From: Mycosarcoma maydis
Lineage: Eukaryota > Basidiomycota > Ustilaginomycetes > Ustilaginales
Direction: 5' to 3'
Assembly (NCBI RefSeq): GCF_000328475.2
Contig: NC_026482.1
Location: 868,001-932,000 of the forward strand
DNA length: 64,000 nucleotides
Below the pieces are notes generated by a model that saw only the letters and a list, made by a program, of their open reading frames with translations, did not search any database and had not been told where the DNA came from. Numbering within the stretch: the stretch's first letter is position 1; every line of letters starts with the position of its first letter. Below, in pieces: positions 21,262 to 30,525 of the stretch. The translations under genes were made by a program, and so were the position numbers.

Positions 21262-21895
21262 TCATCGTCGCAATTTTCTGTAGCTGTGCCAATGTCAAAG
21301 AAGACAATCAAACGTAGCCAACTTACCGCACTTTTCGAACGGCCGAGCTGGATCCGTTGTCACCAGCTGGATCCGCATTACGTTCCGTCTGCGTCTGATT
21401 CGCATCTGCAGGTTTGACCGCTTCATCCTTGATAGAGTTGCAGGCATTGACTTCCGGCAACACCTCGGCTTTCATCGCCGTATCATCAACCATCATTGCC
21501 GAGGTGGTGGCTGTATTGGTGCTCGTCGTCACCATCGTTGAGGATATAGGTTGAGCGCACACTGGCTCTACGTGGTACTGGTCGTTAGTCAGAGCGGCTT
21601 CGTCGGCCTTGCTAATGCTCGAGCTGGCCTCTGTACTCCGATAGGCGCTATGTTTGTTGTCGAACGAAGGATTCTGAAAGATCGAGGCGGTGCGGTGGTG
21701 AGCAGGAAACGCGTTGGCAGTGCAAGAGGGAGGTGGCTGTTGAAGAGCACACGACACAGCAGCACCCGGTACATGAGACTGGGCGACAGCAGAGGAAGGA
21801 TACATTTCCACATTGCAGACTATCTCGTTCCCCGTCTGGTGGAGGTATTCCGTCTCCTTAGCTGCAGCTTGCGAGACCTTAAGATCGGATGACAT
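21262..21895 (-). CDS. Small hypothetical Ser/Thr/Ala-rich protein, probable 3' intron
   Basis: The frame runs from ATG 21895 and reads 190 residues before a TAA that is part of a consensus donor (GTGCG|GTAAGT at 21327/21326). A candidate acceptor (GGCACAG) at 21285/21284 gives a 42-nt intron and a short last exon ending in a TGA at 21262-21264, so the protein would end in a basic tail. Without splicing it stops at 21323. The sequence is low complexity (repeated Thr/Ser/Ala, SAMMVDDTAMKAEVLPEVN, poly-Pro QQPPPSC) with no recognisable domain. The function is unknown and the intron is tentative because of its shortness. Confidence 0.5.
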
Positions 21896-22777
21896 TGGAG
21901 CACGTTCGGTAGGCAGGTGAGGCGCAAGAGGCAGGTGCCTTGAGCTGGATCCCTTTCAACTTTGATGGAGAGAAAGAGAGAGAGGAATGAGAACAGTAAC
22001 TTGACTCTCAGAAAGCTTGCGCCTATCGTAAGTTTCTTCACCTCTCCAAGTAAAGAAAGCGCCTCACTCAGGCTTGAGCTCTCCAATCCTGATCCAAGTT
22101 CAGCCTCTTTCACCCAGCCAAACTAAGCTCATCAACCTACATGCAGCCTACAGTCAACTACATCGCATCAGAGCCGTACACATGAAGCAGGTGGGACCAA
22201 ATCTCTTCCTTTGTAGAGTCACACAAACTTCTTTGATGAACTCTGGCTGCAACCGGACTCCACATCTCTTGACTCTTGTTCATGAGATCAGTGCAGACCT
22301 CTTGCCCGCATCAAAAGCTCGGTGCTCTAGATCTCTTGATTGAAGTCCTCATGAAACGAACAATGCCAAGGATCTGAAAATTGCAAGAGCAACGCACCTC
22401 TTTGCTCGAGCACGGACTCCCAACGCCCTCAGGTATGCCCACGCTTCGTTCCTATCTCGCGCAGCCTGTGCCCGGATACCCCTGCATTTTGTCTAAATCG
22501 CTACATCGAGACTTCAGAGGAGTGGATTGAACACCGCAAATCGACTTCAAACCACAAGCGGCGCGCCACAGATTGCAGCGTTACGAGATGAAGCTAAAAC
22601 CCAATTTGCTTGTGGGAACAAAGTTCAGGCGGCACGGTAGACACCGTCATACGACATGGGAAAAGGGCACACAAAGCAAAAGAAAGAGAATGTTCTAAGC
22701 TGGCTGGATGATAGGCTTTCAAGCCGCGGGCTTTGTGCTTGGGCAAAAGAGCGTTGTCTTAGGGAATGCTCTGGATT
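21896..22777. other. Intergenic, no supported gene
   Basis: About 880 bp between the small hypothetical gene and the 3' end of the membrane-protein gene. Small frames on both strands have no recognisable features. Unusually, this stretch appears to lack the TCACGA-type motif seen in most other intergenic regions here. Confidence 0.4.
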
Positions 22778-24610
22778 TTAGAACCGGATCACCTCGTCCA
22801 CCATGGCCGACTCGCGCTGTAGATCAATTACAGTACAAAGTGGATGACTCGAACTTCGATGTACCATTGCTTCGGCATCCTTTGAGTTTGCATCCCAGCT
22901 ATCTTTCTGCGGCCTGGTCAGAGGAGACCCGTGAGTGATTGTCGCGCTGCGTTGTCGCATGCTCACTGTGGTCGAGGCACGTGGCGACAAAGCCGAGGAT
23001 CGACACGGAGAATCATTTTGCCATGGCACCGTAAAGCCTTCGTCAGGACTATCAGTAGTAGGTCCATACCGCACCGAAAGGTTGGTTTCCGTCATGTATC
23101 CGTCGTAGTAGTCAGCGTACTCAAAGGCAGAATGCGGCTCGCTAAAACCTGGCGAGGATTCCAGTACGTCGGAATTGCCAAGTTCACCACTGACATGCTT
23201 TCCCTCGTGGTGCGATTTCGAACTGTACCGCCAATGATCTGTGATGTTGTGCTGCACTTCAGTCTGTCTCTGTATCGACACGGAAGACGACGATATGTCG
23301 TATCTGGACGCTTCCGAGGGAATGAACGTTTCTGAACTAGCCTTGCTCGATTCGACACGGTGGGTGGAAAACCTTGATAGACGAAACCCCTCCATCTTTG
23401 CCTTAGCAAGAGCCTCGTCGTTTAGACGAATCTGCGACCTACGGACCTTTTCAAGCAGATTGGCGGTTTTGGTAAACTTGATCATGCTTCGACGGCCAGA
23501 GTTGTCCGGGTCCGGGTCCGGGTCCAGAGGTGGAGCAAGCTTCGTTGCAAAGTCTCGATCCTGCGTCAACGGAGATCTTGGATTTGACGGCGCTTCAGCT
23601 GACACCCGTTTCATGTAGTAGCTTAGACAGCGATCGATCTGTGCTTCCTCGCCTTCGACCGTGATTTCTGCATCATGTAGACCAAACCTGTGAGGTGTCC
23701 CTTCCGGACACGGGAACAAGTTCTCGGAGTTCGTCTTGGGCTCTTGTTGCTGAATAATAGGGTGCTCTGGTAGAGTTACTGATGGCAGATCGAGGGTTGC
23801 TGAATTTACCTGGCCACGCTCAGCCAGTTCAATCCCTGGAATGGGATTCGATCGATTGCTGACAACACTGGCGTGTTCTTGCCGTGACGCTTTCTCAAGG
23901 CATTCTGCTATCGAGTTACGCTGAGCCAACTGCCGTTCTCGCGATCCTGGTGTGAAGCTCGGAAACTTTGAATCTGCTGGACTTTCCGTCAGCTCATTCC
24001 TCGTCGTAAACCAAGCCTCGGGAGGTCGATTTGCAACGCCATCGTCGGCATCCGGCTCGTTCTGTGATGTAGTCTTCTTACGGCAACGAAACTTGTACAC
24101 TACAACACCAATTAAAGTGAGTACAAACACAAGCCCGCCCACCGCTACTCCACAAATGACGCCAAGGTTCGGCCCTGAGACAAGCGACTGAGGAGGTGGC
24201 AACTGACCGCTTAAGGCTGTGGGTGGCTGCTCCAATGGCGATGGATTGGTTTCGAGAGTCGGCAGATCCTCTGGCGGCAACCGAGTGGTTGCAGGAGTTG
24301 GTGGATTCTGCGATAGCACCTGCTCGCCAGTTGCTTGACTGATAGCCACCTGCGGTGCTTCAGAGCTCTTGACATCGCTTGATGTGGTAATGGGTGAGTA
24401 TGGCTCCTGCTGCAGAGAACGATCAAATGTATTCGAGCCATCTTGCCAATTGTCGTGCTGTTGCTGTGGATGCTTATGGTGCTTTTTGTGATGGTCATGG
24501 TTCTGTTGATTCCGTTCATCCTGCTGGCCATCCGACCGCCTGCCTAGCTGAGGCTCTCGCCGAACTTTTCTCGGCGTCTTTCCTGCCAACCTCTTCTTCT
24601 CTTGCTGCAT
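22778..24610 (-). CDS. Single-pass membrane protein, unknown; N-terminus uncertain
   Basis: Counted from the first in-frame ATG (24610), the protein is 610 aa. A basic, His/Gln-rich N-terminal stretch (HDHHKKHHKH) leads into a Pro/Ser/Thr-rich region. Then comes one clear membrane span at about residues 149-175 (LGVICGVAVGGLVFVLTLIG) followed by the stop-transfer KFRCRKK. The C-terminal 430 residues are Ser/Arg/Glu-rich and look disordered and phosphorylatable. This architecture is that of a type I cell-surface sensor or receptor-like protein, but no signal peptide is present at this start. A 5' exon therefore probably lies between 24611 and about 25000, where a Cys-containing frame (YWCNTCGCQ) exists on the same strand. 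I could not fix the splice sites. Confidence 0.6.
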   Translation of the reverse strand: MQQEKKRLAGKTPRKVRREPQLGRRSDGQQDERNQQNHDHHKKHHKHPQQQHDNWQDGSNTFDRSLQQEPYSPITTSSDVKSSEAPQVAISQATGEQVLSQNPPTPATTRLPPEDLPTLETNPSPLEQPPTALSGQLPPPQSLVSGPNLGVICGVAVGGLVFVLTLIGVVVYKFRCRKKTTSQNEPDADDGVANRPPEAWFTTRNELTESPADSKFPSFTPGSRERQLAQRNSIAECLEKASRQEHASVVSNRSNPIPGIELAERGQVNSATLDLPSVTLPEHPIIQQQEPKTNSENLFPCPEGTPHRFGLHDAEITVEGEEAQIDRCLSYYMKRVSAEAPSNPRSPLTQDRDFATKLAPPLDPDPDPDNSGRRSMIKFTKTANLLEKVRRSQIRLNDEALAKAKMEGFRLSRFSTHRVESSKASSETFIPSEASRYDISSSSVSIQRQTEVQHNITDHWRYSSKSHHEGKHVSGELGNSDVLESSPGFSEPHSAFEYADYYDGYMTETNLSVRYGPTTDSPDEGFTVPWQNDSPCRSSALSPRASTTVSMRQRSATITHGSPLTRPQKDSWDANSKDAEAMVHRSSSHPLCTVIDLQRESAMVDEVIRF

Positions 24611-25269
24611 TTGTGCGCGAGTAGCTCTTCTCAGAATACGTACGCACCGTGGATTATGGACGTTGACAAAAGTCAGCAAGTTATGAATGATGCCTCTTGA
24701 CTATTCACGGCAAATGTGTCGAGGCTGAGCTCGCAAGCTGAAGCGGTGCCAGCAACCCTTTTGGGCCCACGTTGCAACGAGTGGGATGAGTCGCGGGTCT
24801 GGTGTGTCACGGTCATCTGGCCACCTTCATCCCACACGGATGAAATTTGACAGCCACATGTATTGCACCAGTAGGTATACCCCTGTGGCGACTCTCTCCT
24901 ACGTAAGCACATGTTTCGGACAATCTTGTGCGTTTGGCGATGGTAACACGATGGGACAGCTGAGCAGCGTTGCCCTGACGTGACAATCACCAATCACGAA
25001 CCAAGTTTTACGACTGGAATCAGCACGCACCGACGGTGACTTTCGCGGCGTGTCCTCGGGAAATTTGTTTGCCAAGATCCTTTCACAATCACGAATTTCG
25101 AGAAGAAACGCCCTTCACGATTCGTGATTCAGTTGCAGCTGTAGTCACCCACGACCATAAACATAATTGAGTGGGGGTATGTGATGCATCCCTCCATCTC
25201 CATCTCCATCATCACACCAACTATCACGGTTACCCACTTCCAACACCAAAAGAACACGACTAGATCACC
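24611..25269. other. Intergenic/possible 5' exon region between membrane gene and DTD1
   Basis: Holds the Cys-containing minus-strand frame (24673-24993) that may belong to the membrane-protein gene. It also has motif copies at 24985-24999, 25087-25097 and a perfect TCACGA-T-TCGTGA inverted repeat at 25115-25127. DTD1 is transcribed away from it. Confidence 0.4.
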
Positions 25270-25983
25270 ATGCGAGCCGTTCTGCAACGTGTCAAAGGCG
25301 CAACAGTTCACGGTGGGTCCTTGTTCCGTGCATAAGTCTTTCATGTTGAGGTCGATGGCTAAGACTGACATCCCATCATGACTCATACATCCACTTTGAC
25401 AGTCGATGGAAAGCTCGTTTCCAAGATTGGACCAGGAATCGTAGCCCTGATTGGCATTTCGACCGAGGACACTGCAGCAGAGATCGTACCACTGGCGAAC
25501 AAGATTCTCAACACCAAACTATGGAACGAGAACCAGCAAGCGGGGCAAATCACCATACCCTCGCAATACGAGCCCGAGCCCGAGCCCTTGTCCTCTACCA
25601 GCGCCTCTGATCCAAATGGCTCGGTACCCCCGCCTGTCACTGCACCAGTCAACGGCGAGTCGAGCGGCGAAGGCAATGCGAGGGCAGAGCAAGTATGGGG
25701 AGGCAAACCGTGGAAACGATCCGTTGTCGAACTTGGCGGAGAAGTGCTTTGTGTGTCTCAATTCACGCTCTTTGCTCGAACGGTCAAGGGCACAAAGCCA
25801 GACTTCCACCGTGCCATGGGCGGCGATTCGGCAAGGGTCATCTACGAAGCGTTGCTCCACAAGCTCGGTGACAGCTACTCGCACGAGCGCATCAAGGATG
25901 GCGCATTCGGTGAGATGATGGATGTTTCGCTGACAAATGATGGGCCCGTGACGATTTTACTGGATACCGCCGAGAAGAAGTAG
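25270..25983 (+). CDS. DTD1: D-aminoacyl-tRNA deacylase (DTD), two exons
   Basis: Hydrolyses D-amino acids (and Gly) wrongly attached to tRNA, recycling the tRNA. Exon 1 is 25270-25312 (MRAVLQRVKGATVH). Intron 25313-25402 (90 nt) has GTGGGT...ACAG ends. Exon 2 is 25403-25983. Splicing joins G to TC to give the family sequence ATVHVDGKLVSKIGPGIVALIGI, which is strong evidence for this model. The catalytic-site motif SQFTLFA and the C-terminal NDGPVTILLDT (the GP motif that positions the cross-subunit cis-proline) are both intact. The 207-aa protein is longer than bacterial or yeast DTD (about 150 aa) because of a disordered insertion (PSQYEPEPEPLSST onward, roughly 50 residues) before WKRSVVELGGEVLCVSQ. 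Confidence 0.95.
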
Positions 25984-26175
25984 ATCATCACCCTCTGTAT
26001 CGACTAGTTTGTACCGGGCATGCTGTTTATAGATCATGGCACGCCGTCAAAGCCGCATTGGAACACCTGCAGATGTGCTTGGTAGGGGTGTCGCATGTGA
26101 GCAAACAGCTGCGCTACTCCAGTCACACGTGCGATCGAACGAAAACTGAATAATAGAGGACGTCTCGGAGGGGCT

Positions 26176-27498
26176 CTATCCGATGCTGGTCTGAGCAGGT
26201 GTCGCCTTTAGTTTTTCGACATCAGCCTCATCTATGAGTGTTGGTTTTTCGAGGCGTGCAATTCCTGCCGTCGCAGGAGCTGATTCTTGAGGCTGCCTGT
26301 TTGCATCGTCTCTCTCTTTTCTCCGGAGGAATCTGCTGCGATGACCGCTCTGCCACCGAACTGGTTCCTTTGCTTTGAATAGACTGCATCGCTTCTGGTC
26401 CGCACAAGCACAGCTCTGCAGCGCCTCCTCAGCCCCTATTTCACCGGAAGGCGACCCCCAAACATGCTCCAAGCCTGGCCAAGGATTGTCCCGAACATGC
26501 TGGACCTTTTCTGGCCAGCACCTGGCAAAGTCTTTTGCCACCATCCAGCGAAAGACGCCCCCAGGTACCTTTATATCTGCGCCCGCAAGTTGTCTCCGTG
26601 TTTCGATTTCGGTTCTGGTCGCTCTCGCCAGCTCGTCGTCTGAAATGTCCGAGGGAGCGGTGATTTCGGACGACTGAGCATCCGTGTCAAAGACGACTTC
26701 TACGAAGTTCCCCAGATCGACACCGAGGCGTTCCGGGAAAAGAGCCAATGCCTTCTGCACCGCCCCAGTCTTTGATGTAGAGGAGTTGGTGCCTGAGATT
26801 GCTGCTTGCGAGTTTGCGGATGCTGTGTCGCGGTTTAGCAAACGAGCCAATCGAGTGACTTGAACGAGCTGTGCAAGGAAAAGCCGTCGTCGGTGTTCTG
26901 CTTTCTGCCGTTTCCGTTTGGCGCGACGTGCTTTGGCTTTGATCCGCACGTCCAGTGGCGGTGGCTTCTGCCGAGACGGCCCCGGTTGACGTGGTACGGG
27001 CGGTGGCAGGATACCATGAGTATATTCCGCAACTTCTGCCCAGCTGAACGTCGATTTCGACTTGTCGAATTTTGAAAAATCATCCCTGTGGTGGTCCACT
27101 CGGTACAAGCCGGAAAGAGAAGCTGGAAAGTCGGAATCCCGTGGGTGGATCAAGTCTAGGCGCCACGGCGTAGCTCTAGATGCTGGCTGTTGCACATACT
27201 CGGGCGCCCTCGTTGTGCTCCCAGTTTTTTGAGATTCGGTGGACTCAGCAGGATGGATTTTGCTGCTAAGACTTTGCCATGGTAAAGTACAAAGAGCTGT
27301 TGAGAGTTCCGACCTTGAGCTTTGATGCGCGATGTATACTGACGTGTCAGAAATTTCTCTGGTCGATGTTGGCGACGATAGCACTGACGGCTGTGTGGAT
27401 GACTGCATTGCATCACAACGTGTCCGGTGAAACTCGTCCCAAAGTCGCAGTTTCGTGATGCCCATACCGAGCGGTACCGCACCCTCGAGAGTGGACAT
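26176..27498 (-). CDS. Hypothetical protein
   Basis: 440 aa from the ATG at 27498 (MSTLEGAVPLGMGITKLRLWDEF). The first third is Ser/Thr-rich. A mid-region has a basic helical block (KAKARRAKRKRQKAEHRRRLFLAQLVQVTRLARLL). Near residue 330 lies a compact Trp/Cys-containing segment (FRWMVAKDFARCWPEKVQHV then PWPGLEHVWGSPSGEIG) that looks conserved. I do not recognise the family. It converges on DTD1, with stops 192 bp apart. Confidence 0.75.
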   Translation of the reverse strand: MSTLEGAVPLGMGITKLRLWDEFHRTRCDAMQSSTQPSVLSSPTSTREISDTSVYIAHQSSRSELSTALCTLPWQSLSSKIHPAESTESQKTGSTTRAPEYVQQPASRATPWRLDLIHPRDSDFPASLSGLYRVDHHRDDFSKFDKSKSTFSWAEVAEYTHGILPPPVPRQPGPSRQKPPPLDVRIKAKARRAKRKRQKAEHRRRLFLAQLVQVTRLARLLNRDTASANSQAAISGTNSSTSKTGAVQKALALFPERLGVDLGNFVEVVFDTDAQSSEITAPSDISDDELARATRTEIETRRQLAGADIKVPGGVFRWMVAKDFARCWPEKVQHVRDNPWPGLEHVWGSPSGEIGAEEALQSCACADQKRCSLFKAKEPVRWQSGHRSRFLRRKERDDANRQPQESAPATAGIARLEKPTLIDEADVEKLKATPAQTSIG

Positions 27499-29458
27499 CG
27501 TGAGAGGAAAGATGCGAGCTAGGCAAGCGGTCCCAAGGAATGGTGTGCTTGTTGCCTTTTTGAAAGATCGACACTACGTTGGCCGAGGACACGCTAGCCC
27601 ACACAATCCGACTCGGTTTGGCGTCCAGCATGTCGGTTAGTCGGTAACTTGAAGCCTCGGCTAGCTTTCCGGTCAGTCACTGGCGGTCTTTAACGGCCCG
27701 ATGCGTCCAGCTGCTCATCTAAGCTTGAGCAAGCGTTTCACCTCTAGCTCAGCTTACAGAAGGTTAGGATTTGTACATCAAGTCACACAGAATATGAAAT
27801 TCTGCTACCCTCTTGAATGAGCAAATAGAGTAAGAAAGTTTCGCTGACGTAATGATGAAAGGCTATGGTACCGGCTGAGCTTGTCTAGCCGCGGCTTCTT
27901 CAACGGATTGGTCCACAATCGACAACCGTAACAGCCCTCTCACTGGCATGTGGCGCTCGTTTACGAGGTTCCAGTCGGTTGGTACGATATGCATGGTGCG
28001 CTTGAGGTTTCAAACGGTTCCAAGCAGTTGGCTCAAAGAGTCTACAGTGAGCCGCAGCCAATATGTTGTTCCAGTAAGTTTTTAGCATAAGCCGATGAAC
28101 GGCCAAAGTCGATTGTCTCGTACCTGCAGGCACTCCTTGACAATCTTGGAGCTAGCTGAACTCGAGGCAGTGTTTGGTCTCGTCGACATACCAAGTTCAA
28201 GCCCACTTAGGGCAATCTGTATGCCTCTATTCAAAAAGGTACTTGAGAGTGTTCCCACACTGCAGATCATGACATGTTCCACGAGCTTCTGCTCCGATCC
28301 TACAGAGCATTAGAAAACTGATGACCTGCACATGAGCCAGCCCGGGCCTGTGATTTCAGTAGGATTGATTTGATTTCAATAAAGGTTCGGCGAAATTCAG
28401 TCACTTTTGGTCGAGCTTGATTCGGCGTAGGTACGTAGACTTCGTGAAGTCTGTAGCAGTAAAGAAGTTCGCTCTTGTTATAGATGTGAAGAGGCTGACA
28501 AGGACAAAGGGCCCAAGGCATCAGCAAGCATGTTTGTTGCATGCATACGCGTACTTCTCCTCTACATCACTGTATGTCGAATCGTGAATGCAGTAGTCGG
28601 TAGTAAGCTTCGAGCCTCCTTTCAACGGTGGAGCGGCAAGAGACACTTTGTCGATCTCGGCTGTTTCCCCTTTGTTCATAGTTGAGCTCGAAAGCAAGGG
28701 CACCAAGCGCTTGTGGTTCTCGCCCTACTGGTTCGGTCCATCAACAAACCGAGGGGATTCTGTGGGAGCGCCATGTGGATGGATCTTCCGTTGCTACCAT
28801 AGTAAACGGAGTCAGTAGCAATCACACCAAGACATACCGTATCAGCATCGAGTGTGCAGTCTCTGAAGTGTCCACGTCAAATTGTCTGGTGCAGCTGTCA
28901 CGGCTTGTCTGCGTGACTCGTGACTGCTGCTCCGTACACAGCCTCAAATCGAGAATGTGGTCGTGGATTCTTCCTAGTATACCGCGCGAGTGAAGCGTTT
29001 CTTCGGTAAAGTGAATCACGAATTATGCATTTCATCAACCAACCTCGCAAGCTCACGTGGGCCCGATCCGGCGATGGCCATCGTACTCATCGGCGCCTAG
29101 GTAGATATTGGGCTGTATCTTGAACTGACAGACCTACGTCACAGCCACATGCCAAAAATACTCTGCGGAAAAACACAGCACCATGCGACACTCCCAACTC
29201 CACATTTTTTTGGTTGGTTCACGGTTTGGCATGCTGAGTGTGAAAGGGCTGGCAGGCTTGCACGATGCGGCTGGCTGTGTGCGACTTGCCTTGTACAAGT
29301 ACAGCTCATGAGCGTGTCTGGAAGGTACATCCATCTTTCTTTCCTAACACCATCATCATATCTGCTCCTCTGGCAGCTTCTCTTCCACACAGACACTACA
29401 ACATCGGCTTCTCCCTGGTGGCAGCGATTCAACAAGCGTCAACGCATAGATCCTCATC
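27499..29458. other. Gene-poor stretch with one exon-like block
   Basis: Nearly 2 kb with no complete gene I can assemble. Repeat copies occur at 28577-28590 and 29010-29022. The exon-like block at 28124-28299 is described separately. The last 300 bp are presumably the promoter of the DUF4112 gene. Confidence 0.4.
28124..28299 (-). other. Exon-like open block, possible undetected or decayed gene
   Basis: On the minus strand, a TTTTCTAATGCTCTGTAG acceptor-like sequence is followed by a 58-codon open block (SEQKLVEHVMICSVGTLSST... to KIVKECLQ) and a CAG|GTACGA donor-like sequence. The composition looks like protein. However, neighbouring candidate exons (27863-28000 and 28550-28760) could not be joined in frame, so this may be a relic or chance. 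Confidence 0.3.
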
Positions 29459-30244
29459 ATGGCCAGCTACCTCGCTAGCAAGGTGACCAAGCGCTTCGTT
29501 TCGGGCCAAGCCAAGAAGTACGAGCCCGAGGACCCACTATACGAGTTCTACACAGCGTCCAATGGCAAGCAAAAGCGTCGCAAGCGCGCGCTCCCACCGG
29601 GTCTTACACGCAAGCAGGCCAAGCTTCTAAAAAAGATCAAGAAACGTGCACACTATCTAGACAAGGGCTTCCATGTTTGTGGTCTGCGTTTCGGATGGAC
29701 TTTCTTCATCGGTATCGTGCCCGGTCTTGGTGACATTGTTAACGCAGTGCTCAACCACACGCTCGTGGTCAATCCAGTCAAGAAGGAGTTCGATGACCGA
29801 CCCGACTGGCTGATCCGACAGATGATGTTCAACAATGCTGTGGCGACGGGAATCGGCTTCGTGCCGCTTGCGGGTGATGTGATTATGGCAGCGTGGAAGA
29901 CAAATTCGAGAAACGCGAGATTGCTCGAGGAATTACTCAGGGTAAAGGGCGAGGAGAACATGGCCAACGGTCTGCCCGACCTGACGCCTCGCTCGCCTCA
30001 TGACTCTCAGGCTTTGCAGAATGCCGCGCAGGGATACGTGCAGCAATCCACAGGCGCGGCTGCATCCGCGACTTCGGCTGGAGCAAACAGCTCTGTCACC
30101 AACTCGACGTCGAACCTTGTTCAGGGCAACATTCATAAAGCCACAACGCAAGGTGTTGGCCAGGTGCACCAGCAGCCAATGCACGACACTTCGGCCGTGC
30201 CAGCGTCCGGCGCTGCTACCAAGAAGAAATGGTATTCTCGCTAA
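29459..30244 (+). CDS. DUF4112-domain protein
   Basis: 261 aa. The N-terminus is basic (KQKRRKRALPPGLTRKQAKLLKKIKKRAHYLDK). It is followed by the DUF4112 signature in two halves: FGWTFFIGIVPGLGDIVNAVLN and AVATGIGFVPLAGDVIMAAWKTNSRNARLLEELL. The two hydrophobic helices each end with a G-D pair in the family manner and may insert in a membrane. The Ser/Ala/Thr-rich C-terminal 90 residues look disordered. The molecular function of DUF4112 proteins is not established. The ATG at 29459 is the first in frame and begins MASYLASKVTKRF. Confidence 0.85.
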   Translation: MASYLASKVTKRFVSGQAKKYEPEDPLYEFYTASNGKQKRRKRALPPGLTRKQAKLLKKIKKRAHYLDKGFHVCGLRFGWTFFIGIVPGLGDIVNAVLNHTLVVNPVKKEFDDRPDWLIRQMMFNNAVATGIGFVPLAGDVIMAAWKTNSRNARLLEELLRVKGEENMANGLPDLTPRSPHDSQALQNAAQGYVQQSTGAAASATSAGANSSVTNSTSNLVQGNIHKATTQGVGQVHQQPMHDTSAVPASGAATKKKWYSR

Positions 30245-30525
30245 AGCAGACACAATGCCTCGACATTAGCCGCGTGACCAGATTCTCGATTCTTCGAACA
30301 GCAAAATACCGTTTAAACCAGCCGCAACCAACATCTCATCTCGAACCGATACCCTCACTCACGACTGTAAGCGCTTGACGCTGCTCACCGTAAAACGTTC
30401 TTTGTTCACACTTTTTGCATCGCCAGTAATCCAAAGCGCCATATGCCACAGAACCAGGGATTTGAAATGGGTGTGTGGCGGCTTGCATTTCTAATCGTGT
30501 GCTACGTCAACCGGGCACGTCTGGC

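Noticed and set aside
20926..21417. 163-residue + strand frame overlapping the small hypothetical gene
   Set aside because: Composition looks random, its end overlaps the opposite-strand gene, and no homology is recognisable.
27852..27880. ATGATGA followed by CTGA as a snoRNA
   Set aside because: Boxes are only about 15 nt apart and there is no terminal stem.
28504..28512. ACAAAGGGC as another Prf1 site
   Set aside because: One mismatch, isolated, and not upstream of a supported gene.
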